A stretch of DNA of 64,000 nucleotides from Platanthera guangdongensis (Eukaryota; Streptophyta; Magnoliopsida; Asparagales; Orchidaceae), in assembly GCA_039583875.1 (NCBI GenBank), contig CM077158.1, forward strand, positions 242,095,447 to 242,159,446, given 5' to 3'. Numbering within the stretch: position 1 is the first letter of the stretch; each line of letters starts with the position of its first letter. This document shows positions 46,063-56,164 of the stretch, one piece after another. Made by a program: the position numbers and the translations under genes. The notes below the pieces were generated by a model. That model was not told where the DNA came from. It was given only the letters and a program-made list of their open reading frames with translations, and made no database searches.

Positions 46063-46560
46063 CGCAGAGGACGAGAAGAACTCCAACGGTGTGGTAAGTG
46101 CCGATCCCTCTGGCCTCCGCGTCATCATTCTTATCCTTTCCTCTAATCCTCTGGCTCTCTAAGGACGCTGAGACCTCCGACCGAATGCGCACGCACACTG
46201 TCGACCTGGAGGAACAGAACAAAAATCTAAAGGCTTAGATCACTCGTCTGGTTGAAACCATCATACCTCCAGCTCGCAACGAATCGACCAGCAGGGGAGG
46301 CAGACCGCGGATGTACAACGAGTCAGAGGTCAATGAGATGATGAGGGTCACCACCGTCAGGCCGATGAGCATACACTCAAGATGATGTAGGACCTCAAGG
46401 TGCTCACTTCTGATTGCAAGAAGGTTACCGCCAAAGAGCTGGTCCCCGAACTATTCCGTCCCGTCGCGCAATCCGATGAGGAGGACGAGTTCAACTTGCT
46501 GTTTGGCGACCAAGACGACGACCATGATAGCCAATCCGGAGGGTCCGACTAGGGAGGGAC
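46062..46560 (+). pseudogene. duplicated, decayed copy of the antisense ORF 3' part
   Basis: CAGAGGACGA...GAAGAACTCC at 46067 onward repeats 44700-45250 in order (DPSGL-like, EEQNKNLKA, MYNESEVNEMMRVTTV, then ELVPELF). It has a deletion at the first junction and extra stops. It lies between two tandem-repeat arrays, so repeats probably mediated the duplication. Confidence 0.75.
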
Positions 46561-47109
46561 TTACTGTACTTCTTTTTTCTTTTTGCCATGTAATCGTTTT
46601 ACTTTCTTTTTTGTATACTCGCCCATGAGGTGATCTCTTTGTAATCTGTTATTACTCAATGAGAGATGTATTTCTTTTCTGTCTCGTTATTTTCCGTACG
46701 CCTCCCTGCCGAATTCTTGACTCTCGCCACCCTTTTAGGAGCGCACCAAGTCACACTCGCACTGTACCTACCATGATCGTGGTGTAATTGTTCTAAGGTA
46801 AAACTCGCGTTGCTAGTTTACCTCTGGACCAGACGAGTGCTTGTGTATCCCCTGCACTTGCTTATTTGGGGATCCCCCTTTCTCGCCCTCTTAGGGGTTA
46901 GGCACGAGTGAAAAGCTAGGTTCCCCTAACCTCTCGACTTGACAATGTTTGATGATGACCCCTCGGGGAATGGACGAGTGCTTAATTGGCGAGATGCACG
47001 TTGGAGTAACCCCACTTGCCCACTTTTCCCCTCCTGTCTCTCCGTATTTCCCTGCTATGTAACACCTGATCTGTTCAGGGCCTTCAACTAATTATCCTTG
47101 CAACGCACT

Positions 47110-48262
47110 ACACCTTCATCAGACGCCGAGTGCTTTCCAGCCCTGCAAGCTAGTGAGAGCCTGACAGCGGAATCTTCTCGAGGTCTTTATTTCAACATCT
47201 CTCTTTTCACAACCTGCTGCCGAGGGCCCGAGTGAGCCTTCAGACCTGCTAGCTAGTGAGAGCCTGGACAGCGGGTCTGCACGGAGTCTACATTTCAACA
47301 TCATTTTTCTTTCCAACCTGCCTTCGATTGAGCATACAGACCTGCTAGCTAGTAAGAGCCTGGACAGCGGGTCTGCTCGGGGCCGATATTTCAATATCTC
47401 TTTTTCCATAATCTGTCACGGAGTGAGCCTTCAGACATGCTAACTTGTGAGAGTCTGGTCAGCGGGTCTGCTCTGGGCCAATATTTCAACATCTCTCTTT
47501 TCACAACCTGTCACCTGAGTGAGCCTTCGGACCTGCCAGCTAGTGAGGGCCTGGTCAGCGGGTTAGCTCGGGGCCAACATTTCAACATCATTTTTCTTTT
47601 CACAACCTGCCACCAAGTGAGCCTTCAAACCTGCCAACTAGTAAAATCCTGGACAACGGGTCTGCTCGGGGCCAATATTTCAAAATCTCTCTTTCCACAA
47701 CCTGCCACCGAGTGAGCCTTTGGACCTGCCAGCTAGTGAGAGCTTGGTCAGCGGCTCTTCTCGGGGCCAATATTTTAACATCTCTCTTTTCACAACCTGT
47801 CACTTGAGTGAGCCTTCAGACCTGCATGCTAGTGAGAGTATGGTCAGCGGGTCTGCTTGGGGCCAATATTTCAACATCTCTCTTTTCACAACCTTCCACC
47901 TGAGTGAGCCTTCAGACCTGCCAACTAGTGAGGGCCTGGTTAGCGGGTCTGCTCGGGGCCAACATTTCAACATCAATTTTCTTTTCACAACATGCCACCG
48001 AGTGAGCTTTCATACCTGCCAGCTAGTAAGAGCCTCGACAACGGGTCTGCTTGGGGCTATTATTTCAACATCTCTCTTTTCACAACTTGCCACCGAGTAA
48101 GCCTTCGGATCTGTCAGCTAGTAAAAGCCTGGATAGCGGGTCTGCTTGGGACCATTATTTCAACTATCATTTTTCTTTCCACCTTGCCTCCGAGTGAGCC
48201 TATAGACATGCCAGGTAGTACGAGCCTGGACAGCGGGTCTGCTTGGGGCCAACATTTCAACT
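47110..48262. repeat. tandem repeat array 2 in the Tat element
   Basis: About eleven units of roughly 100-110 bp. Each contains GAGTGAGCCTTCAGACCTGC, CAGCTAGTGAGAGCCTGG, ACAGCGGGTCTGCTCGGGGC and CAATATTTCAACATC. Clearly related to array 1 (shared GCTAGTGAGAGCCTG). Open frames on both strands follow the period and are not genes. Confidence 0.92.
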
Positions 48263-48369
48263 ATCACTATATCATGAACAGACATAATCTATACTCAAAG
48301 AGAAAAAATTACAGGCCATATCACAAAAAACATACAATCTTGTTATTTAAACTAAGGGTAGAAACGTTT

Positions 48370-49496
48370 CAGGTCATCACCACTCCAAGTGCGATTTATG
48401 GACATCCCCTCCACATTCTGGAGGCGGTACCCTCCCGACTTTAGGACCTCCTCGACTATTTAAGGACCCTCCCAGTTAGGATTGAGCTTCCCAATAGTTG
48501 CCGACCTCCCTGCTGCATCGACTTTCTTTGGGACCAGGTCTCTTTCCACGAACTGTTTGATCCTGATATGCTTGTCGAAGTACTTGGTCATCCCGCACTT
48601 GACCTCCTCCTACCGATTGACGGCCAGGTCTTGGAGCTCTTCCACCAGGTCTAGCGAGAGCCGCAGTTCGCCTTCATTCTTTACTCTCCATTCTTCATCT
48701 CCTTCTCCCGCGGCTACCACTCGTGGCGACTTGACTCCAAACTCCACTGGAAGGATGACCCCGCGCTGTGGGAACGTTTGAAGGGGGTCTCTCATATAGC
48801 TGTGTTGGGGGTGGTTCTCAGTGCCCATAGGACCGAAGGAAGCTGCTCTACCCAGTTTCCCTTCAGGTTCTCCACCTTCTTTAGCAAGTTCACGATGATT
48901 TTGTTTGCCGCCTCCACCTGCTCGTTACTCCTGGGGTGGTGGACCGACGCAAACTTGAGGTCTATCCACAGCTGACTGCAGAAGCTGACGAACTCCTCGC
49001 TGACAAACTATGACCCATTATCAGTGACTATGGCTTGAGGAAGTCCGTGTCGACAGATGATCTCTCCCCACACGAAGTTACAGATTACTTGGGAGGTCAT
49101 CTTGGCCAGCGCCTTGACCTCCAACTACTTCGAGAAGTAGTCAACCGTGACAAGGAAGAACCTCCTTCGCCTGCTAGCTTGGGGAAAAGGTCCTACCAAG
49201 TTCATTGTAAAGGGTTAAGGTGCCGTGATACTCTTAAGTCTCTGAGCCGGTAAGAGTTGGAGTGGAGCAAATAGTTGACACTTTTGACATCTTCTTGCAA
49301 ACTCCGTCGCATCTTTGCTCAGGGTCGACCATAAATACCCTTGCCTCATCACCCGCGACTCCAAGGTTCTGTTTCCCGAGTGGCTGCCGCACTCGCCGGT
49401 GTGAACCTCTTCTAAAATTTTCGGGACCTCCTCTTCGGCTACACACCGTACCAAGAGCCCTGGAAGGGTCTTCCGGTATAAACCTCCTTCGTGCAA
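48370..49496 (-). pseudogene. Tat integrase
   Basis: From the right: GLYRKTLPGLLVRCV, VHTGECGSHSGNRTL and RRCQKCQLFA form the HHCC zinc-binding domain (49215-49490). A frameshifted core follows, with SVHHPRSNEQVEAANK (about 48900-48950) carrying the catalytic Glu region. The C-terminal part covers KYFDKHIRIKQF, LVPKKVDAAGR and GKLNPNWEGP, ending near 48370. Several frameshifts. Confidence 0.8.
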
Positions 49497-49689
49497 CAGG
49501 CAGTATGCTGATTTGTGCCTGAAGCGTTTCTTGTCCGAATCTCCTCCAGAAATTTACCGGTTGTTAAGAAAGTTATAAAGGGGTCCATCCACGACGGGCG
49601 CTGATCTACCTCCATCAGCTCTCCCTCTTCGATGGATGAGCGGAACAAATCTGTCAAGGTCCCTCTGGCCCGGGGTCCATACTTGACCA

Positions 49690-51555
49690 ACCGATCAACT
49701 GAGGTGCTTTCTTCCCGCGATACGTGCCGAATTGAGAAGGTTCGGAACCCCCCGATGATCCCCCAAGGCCAAATACTTTGTAAGTGGGAGTTCCCTCATC
49801 TCAAATTCTCCCTTGACCTGCGATGTTACTACCATTGAGTCCGTAAGAACCTCCACATCATGCACCCCCCAGTTCTTGGCCCGACGCAGTCCCGCGATCA
49901 CTTCCTCATACTCCACCTTGCTTGCTCTATCCTTGTTCTTTGGGGGCTTTCCAACACCACCCCCTCCAGGGAGTGCTTCCCCGAAGCTCTTTTTACCAGC
50001 AACTTCCAGGAGACCTACTGGGCAGCCCCTTCTTCCTCCACCTCGACCACGTAGTCGGCTAAAAAATTCGCCACCTCCCGAGTCTTTATTGATAGGCGGG
50101 GAATGAAAGAATTATCGAATTCACTCGGCTCCACCGACCACTTGGCAAGTCTTCCCGAATATTCTACCCCTTTGAAGATTTTGCGAAGTGGGTGGTCTGT
50201 CAGCACTCATATCGAGTGCGCTTGAAAGTATGGTCTGAGCTTCCTGACTAAGATGACCAAGGCAAATGCCAACTTCTCTAGAATCAGATATCGAAGCTCT
50301 GCCTTCTTTAGGGCCCTGCTCACATAATAAATTGATAGTTGCCTCTTGCCCTCTTCTCGAACCAGGACGAAGCTTACTGCCTCCGCCCCTACCCTAATGT
50401 ATACAGTTAGATCCCCCCTCTTTTGGTCTTTGGAGTAGTGGAGCCTGGGTGAGCTGATTCTTCAAGGCTTGGAAAGCCTCGTACTCTCTTGACCATTCGA
50501 ATTTTTGGTTGCCCCGCAACACTTTGAAGAAAGGTGAACACTTCTCTCCTGCCCGAGAGCTTCCCTGTTAAGCGCTGGCTTCTTTGGTGCTTCGCGGAAC
50601 CTGCTCAGACCCGATCTTCCTCCTCGAGCTTCCCTGTTACTCCTCGGTTGAGCGCTGGACTTTTTTGGTGCTTCGCGGTGATTCCAACTCCATTATGGAC
50701 TTCACCTTATCAGAGTTAGGCTCCACTCCTGCCGGAGTAAGGAGGTGACTCAAGAACTTCTCTCTGTTGTCTCCGAAAACGCACTTCGAGGGATTTAACT
50801 GCATCTTGAACTTCCGCAGTGTGGCGAAGGTCTACTCCAGGTTCTGGAGGTGAGAGCTCACTTCCTTGCTCTTTACCATGAGGTCGTCCACATACACCTC
50901 CAAGTTCCTTCCCCTCTGCTCCCGAAAGACTCGATCCATCTTTCTTTGATATGTTACCCCCGCATTCTTCAGCCCAAAAAACATCATCTTGTAACAGTAA
51001 TACCCTTCTCTTGTGATGAAGGAGGCATCTTTGACATCCGGTGAGTGCATCCTGATCTGGTGATAACCTGAAAAAACATTCAAGAAACTCATCACAATAA
51101 AACGAGTCAACCAGCGCGTCGATTCTGGGCAAAAGGTAACAATCCTTAGGACATGCTTTATTTAATAAAGAGAAATCAACACACATCCTCCATCGACCAT
51201 CCCTTTTCTTCACCATTATCATATTGGAGACCCGACCTGGGTACTGGATTTTTGATACAAAACCTGTCTTGAGAAGTTTCTCCACCTCCTCCCGGATGGG
51301 TTCCTCCAACTTGTCGGTGATGGTCCTCCTCTTCTGGCGGATGAGACGGACCTTTGGGTCGAGGTTGAGACGATGACAAGCCACATCCGTATCGATGTCT
51401 GACATGTTCGCCGCGCTCCATGCGAAGTCATCCACCCTCTTTTGCATGCACTCTAGTATCTTCCCCTGATCTTCTGGGCTCAGACCTCCACTGACCTGCA
51501 CCTTCTCCGTCCTCCCTCCCTGGGTAAGGACCTCCATCTCCACCACTTCTTCCAC
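49690..51555 (-). pseudogene. Tat reverse transcriptase-RNase H
   Basis: IREEVEKLLKTGFVSKIQYP, MIMVKKRDGRWRMCVDFSLL and NKACPKDCYLLPRIDALVD (51155-51290) are RT blocks 1-3. A frameshift near 51110 follows, then SGYHQIRMHSPDVKDASFIT, GLKNAGVTYQRKMD and the catalytic YVDDLMVKS (about 50872-50898). LTDHPLRKIF and GRLAKWSVEPSEFD (50110-50206) is the RT/RNase H connection. EYEEVIAGLRRAKNWGVHDV, then LTDSMVV (49780-49910) is the RNase H. Catalytic residues are kept, but the frame is broken several times. Confidence 0.88.
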
Positions 51556-51559
51556 TGCT

Positions 51560-52330
51560 TCCAGCCGAGACCGCTCCTCCCATTTGCTCCTCGCCCTCTC
51601 CCAGAACGAGGGTCTCTTCCTCCACCTCTTCCACCGCCATCAACTCGGCCGAAGCTTCCGGCACCTCATCCGTCCCCCCCTCATGGGTGCGAACCTCCTT
51701 TTCATCTACTTCGTCTGCCATCTCTATCACTTCTCCTCGCATCGCCGACTCCTTCATCGTCTCTTCCTCAGCCAATTCATCTTCGCCCTCCTGCCTTACA
51801 CATTTCTCCATCGCCTTCTCCACTTCCTCTGCCTCCGGCATCCACGAGATGGTGTTGACGACATTCACGTAGCACTGTTTTGCCACCTTAGGATCTCCTC
51901 TGATCCGAACCTGGACACCTCCGCTGTTGAACTTGAGACACTAATGGAAAGATGAAGGGTCACAACGGAAGACACTGATGAGGGGGCGCCAAATATGACA
52001 TTATAGCTGCTCGGAGCGTCAACGATGACGAATCGACAGTTCCTCGATACTCCCCTCCAATGTCATATGGAGCCCGACTCCTCCCTCAACTTCCTTCATC
52101 TCCCTAGAAAACCCAAATAACGATCCATTTGAGGCTAGCACCCGCTTTGAAGGCCTTCTTGAAGATCACGTTCACAGAGCTCCCGTTGTCAACCAGAATC
52201 CTGGAGACCGTGAAGTTCTCGATTGTCGTCTGAATCACCAAGGTGTCGCAGAACGGATCTTCATAGTCCGACATGTCCTTTGATGAGAAAGTAATCTTCT
52301 CCTCCGGGGGCGGGGTCTTGGAGGTCGAAG
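51560..52330 (-). pseudogene. Tat protease region and acidic linker
   Basis: ILVDNGSSVNVIF (about 52157-52200) is the aspartic protease active site in its Tat-type form. CYVNVVNTISW near 51850 is the typical protease-to-RT boundary. A Glu-rich linker of about 100 residues (51570-51830) separates it from RT. Frame is interrupted between 51890 and 52150. Confidence 0.7.
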
Positions 52331-52524
52331 CAACGCTCCTTCAGAACATCGTTTGGAAGCTCCCCTTACGGGTGGCCTCGATCCCACTCCTCTATGGATC
52401 ACCCCGATTCCCCCTCGAGCACCTACGTCAGCCCGGTCCTCGCATCTATCTTCCTCTCCCTCTCCGGGAAGAACTTCCTCGATCCGCACCAGTTGCTGTT
52501 GCTGTGCCGGACCTCTTGCTTTTC

Positions 52525-53754
52525 TTATCTCCAAAACTCTGGGCAGGTGGCCGTTGCGTGACCTTCCTTATGGTGGAAGTCACAGTAGGGCAGCACCGCC
52601 CTGCCCCCTCCTCTTCCTTCTCTTCCATTCCCCCTTCTTCCCCTTCTTCCACGGGCGAATGTCATAACTTGCTGTTGTGTGTGTGTGTGTGGGGGGGGGG
52701 GGGGGAGGCTCGGGCCCTGTCTCCACCCCGGAGGGTTGAACCGCCCGGGCCCCCACTGGTAATTCCCCCCACTATGGACTCCTCTTCCTTGACCTTGAAC
52801 AGGTCCTCCTTGGGGTCTCCAAGTCTGTCTGTTGTTTGGCTCCTGGTACCCCTGACCTCTGGGTTCATGTATCCTCCTTACTTCTTGCTGCCTACTTCCT
52901 CCCTGCTCCTTCTCTTCTCCTACACCCAATCTAGCCAATTTCCTGGCGAACGTCTGATTCGCCGCCTCCCCCTCGATCTCCTTAGCCGACCTCTCCATCA
53001 ACTCTTCGAAAGACTGTGGAGGTTCCCTTTTCGGCTCTACTTTGAAGAACCCCTCACGAAGCCCAAGGGTGAAAGCTAACATCAAGGTATGCCCCGGTAC
53101 CTCTTGAACCAAGAGAACCTCCTCCTGGAACCCGTCCACATAAATCCCCAGCGTCTCCTCCGAACCTTGCTTGATTGTGAACAGGAACTTCGCCCCCTTT
53201 TTTCTCTTCTCCGATGTCGAGAATCTCGACAGGAAATCCCGACACAGGTCCTCAAAACAATAAATCGAGCTTGTGGGAAGCTGGTAAAACCAGTCCCTCG
53301 CGTTCTCCTTGAATGTGATGACGAAGAGTTGGCACTTGAAGGCATTCGACATTTACCTGATGGAGACGACATCCTCGAACCACTAGACATGCTGCACCGG
53401 ATCATCCTCGCCCGTGTAGTAGGAAATCTCTGGCTCTCTAAACGCTTTTGGAATTGGAGCCGAAACGATCAACTCGCTAAAGGGGCTCACTCCTCCCACT
53501 GGACGAGATGACCCATCTCGCGAAGCGGGCTCACTGGTCCTGCCAGAACTCGCCGAGCTGGGGAACAACTCTCGCCCGACGATATCCCTCTCACCTCCTT
53601 CGGCAGGCATTTCCTTCCCAGGACGATGACTCAAGGCGTTCTCGCCTAGCTGCTGGGACGGGATTACTGGGACGACGGGTGTTGAGCACTCGCCTCTTGC
53701 GGTGAATGCGAGATGCAAAGTCTGTAAAGCCTCCCTCTTAAAATCTTCAAACAT
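52525..53754 (-). pseudogene. Tat gag
   Basis: One frame from 53754 to 52525. PFSELIVSAPIPKAFREPEI, then YYTGEDDPVQHV is the gag start. Two in-frame stops follow (about 53380 and 53353). ENARDWFYQLPTSSIYCFED is the capsid W/F motif, then LGLREGFF and a polybasic Gln/Arg/Gly-rich tail. Only the nonsense codons break this frame. Confidence 0.88.
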
Positions 53755-53878
53755 CCCAGTCGTGACTCAATTCGTCAGTGGTGGCTGGTTGCCCGAGTCA
53801 GCTCCTCCACCTCCATCCATGAAGCTTAGCTCAGGATTTTCCTATGCAGGTTACGGTCCACGCTCACCACACCAAAAA

Positions 53879-54042
53879 TGTTGAAACCGAAGCTTGGTCT
53901 CAAAAAGTGTTCGGACCCAAGTGGTGTAGCCCATACCTAGTTCTCCTGAGCCAGAGCACCTGACTAGTGTCTAAGAATTAAGGAGCAGACCCAGAGCTGC
54001 AGCGAGGAGGTTCCGCCACACATCCTGAAGATCGAAGAGACC

Positions 54043-54073
<31 letters not shown>

Positions 54074-54597
54074 ACAAGCCAATGCTGGAGCTGGACACCT
54101 TGGAGGGCACTGGAAGCCAACTAAAGTTGACCAGAGAAAGAAGAAGCCAAAAAACGGATCCTCTCCAAAGGTGCCCTTAGGGTCTATTTATAGTTTTCCG
54201 AACCTGACCTGCACATAGCGGAAACATGCCTTTTGGTTATGCTATACACAGACCAAAGTTGATCTGCCAACAATGAAACTTCACTGTTTGGAGAGGCTAT
54301 TAGCAGGCCAACACGGGCATTCCGGTAAAAACACTATGAGGTGAGTGGTTAACTTGGCTACCACTCGCCTGGGCCGGCGAGTGCCTAGTGATGCCGACAC
54401 TCGCGACCATGCCGAGTGTGAGTGTGGGCCTGGTTACCCCACACGCCCCTCCTTTGCCTTTGACCCGGGGCGAGTGTGGGCCTGTATGCCTTACCCGCCC
54501 CCACGTTAATGGCGGCCTGACCTGGGGCGAGTGTGGGCTTCTCTCTTTTCCTTAGTCTTCTTCTGAGGAACCCACTCGGTGAACACAGGGTTGTACA
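53879..54597 (-). repeat. 5' LTR of the Tat element
   Basis: 719 bp, homologous to 40722-41457. It contains C and CA runs (54041-54076) absent from the left copy, and the minus-strand TATA box near 54185. The internal side is followed (minus strand) by TTTTTGGTGTGGTGAGCG, the primer-site position. Confidence 0.93.
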
Positions 54598-55201
54598 AGC
54601 CAATTTTCTATTAACTGGAGATTTCAGTTGACATACAAGTATAGCCAGTCGAATGCTGATCAAATCCATATATTCTTCTTCTGAGGCATCCACTCGGTGA
54701 ACACAAGGTTGTAGAGGCCAATTTTCTATTAACTGGAGATTTCCGTTGACATACAAGTATAGCCAGTCGAATGCTGGCCAATCGGGCTGCGGATTTTTGT
54801 TCTCGCTATGCTATTTCCTGTACTTTTCTTTGGACCCGTTTTGAAGACTTCCCACGTTAATGGCGGCCTGACCTGGGGCGAGTGTGGGCTTCTCTCTTTT
54901 CCTTAGTCTTCTTCTGAGGAACCCACTCGGTGAACACAGGGTTGTACAAGCCAATTTTCTATTAACTGGAGATTTCAGTTGACATACAAGTATAGCCAGT
55001 CGAATGCTGATCAAATCCATATATTCTTCTTCTGAGGCATCCACTCGGTGAACACAAGGTTGTAGAGGCCAATTTTCTATTAACTGGAGATTTCCGTTGA
55101 CATACAAGTATAGCCAGTCGAATGCTGGCCAATCGGGCTGCGGATTTTTGTTCTCGCTATGCTATTTCCTGTACTTTTCTTTGGACCTGTTTTGAAGATT
55201 T
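54500..55201. repeat. nested tandem duplications across the Tat LTR boundary
   Basis: A 351-bp unit (54500-54850) is repeated almost without change at 54851-55201. Each unit itself contains an older 118-bp duplication with about 8 percent difference. The unit includes the last 98 bp of the Tat LTR plus flanking copia-LTR sequence, so both events followed the Tat insertion. Confidence 0.92.
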
Positions 55202-56164
55202 CCCGCCGGTTCTCTCTGAGGTTGTTCAGAGTGACCGGGAGAACATCCTTGTTTTTTGACCTGTTTTTGTGGTCCCTTTTCCTCTTTTCTTTATATTGCG
55301 AATGCAAGCTTCAAAAAAAAACTATGGGGTATTAACTATACAAAGAGCAATAATGAGAAGGGAAGCACATTTCCACTTAGGGAAAGATCAAATGAAGCTA
55401 AGGTGCAATTCTTGCTTGACGACTAGGAGCAACATCTCCTCCATAAGTATTAATTGCGTTCATAATTCTTGCCTGACGACTAGGAGAGCCGATTCGCCAG
55501 GCACCAAGTCAGGAAGCCAGTCCGCTACCTGGCGGGCACCGTACGCTGCACAGCACGCGGACACAACAACCCACATACTGTACCAGTCCGCACGCTATAC
55601 ACGGACATAGCACCGTCCCGCACAGCTCGCGAACACCGCACCAGCCCGCCACACGAGTCCACGACCAACAGGCACAGATCGCCCGGTCAACCAGCGGACA
55701 CCGCGGGCTCTGCGAATACCCTGGACTTGTCACAGAATGTGACTAAGTCCAGCAACCCACCAAACACTTGGCGCGAGCTCAGCGGACACAAAGCCAGATC
55801 GCCAGCTCCAAAGACAGTCCGCCACCATGAATGCGGTTATCACCAACCGCATCACCAGAGATCAAGGGCATGAACCAATGTCGATCTCACTATCTCCAAA
55901 CACAGTCCGCCACAACGAACTCCGCGAACTCGAACAGAGTCCGCCCCATTCCTGCGGATACACCACCAATCCGCCCGGTTATTATAGGAGAACAAGCCAA
56001 CAGCAGAACCACAAGCCGAGCTGACTGAACACCGCCATCACGTCACAAATAACCAGGCCGCCCGGACCGCATCATCAGTCAGCTCAGTCCGCACCATCAA
56101 TCCGCCCAGGCCGCGCGTTCTGCCTGATTAACCCCCCCCCACTCTCTCTTCACAATTTTCAACA
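55202..56164 (-). repeat. 3' LTR of the minus-strand copia element (main part)
   Basis: On the minus strand it starts TGTTGAAAATTGTGAAG at 56164, directly after the purine tract (minus AAGGGGGAG, 56165-56174). It is GC-rich, with repeated GGCGGACTG-like motifs, and has CAATATAAAGAAAAG as TATA near 55290. The leftmost part has been rearranged by the duplications at 54500-55201 and by the Tat insertion. A TGTAGAGGCC terminus at about 54710 is a candidate end. Confidence 0.55.

Larger units (their letters stand above)
40722..54597 (-). mobile_element. Tat-like Ty3/gypsy retrotransposon, 13.9 kb, complete ends
   Basis: LTRs 40722-41457 and 53879-54597 start TGTTGAAACCGAAG and end GGTTGTACA (read on +). 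The perfect 5-bp duplication AGCCA lies on both sides (40717-40721, 54598-54602). A polypurine tract (minus-strand AAAAAGTGGGGATTG) abuts the left LTR, so transcription runs right to left. Gag, PR, RT, RNase H and IN lie on the minus strand from 53754 to about 48370. The 6.9 kb between IN and the left LTR holds antisense ORFs and tandem repeats, a layout known from Tat-lineage plant elements such as Grande. Stops and frameshifts make it non-autonomous now. Confidence 0.93.

Noticed and set aside
47119..48444. Frames on both strands repeating ASESLVSGSA-like peptides
   Set aside because: Product of the 105-bp tandem array, not a repeat protein.
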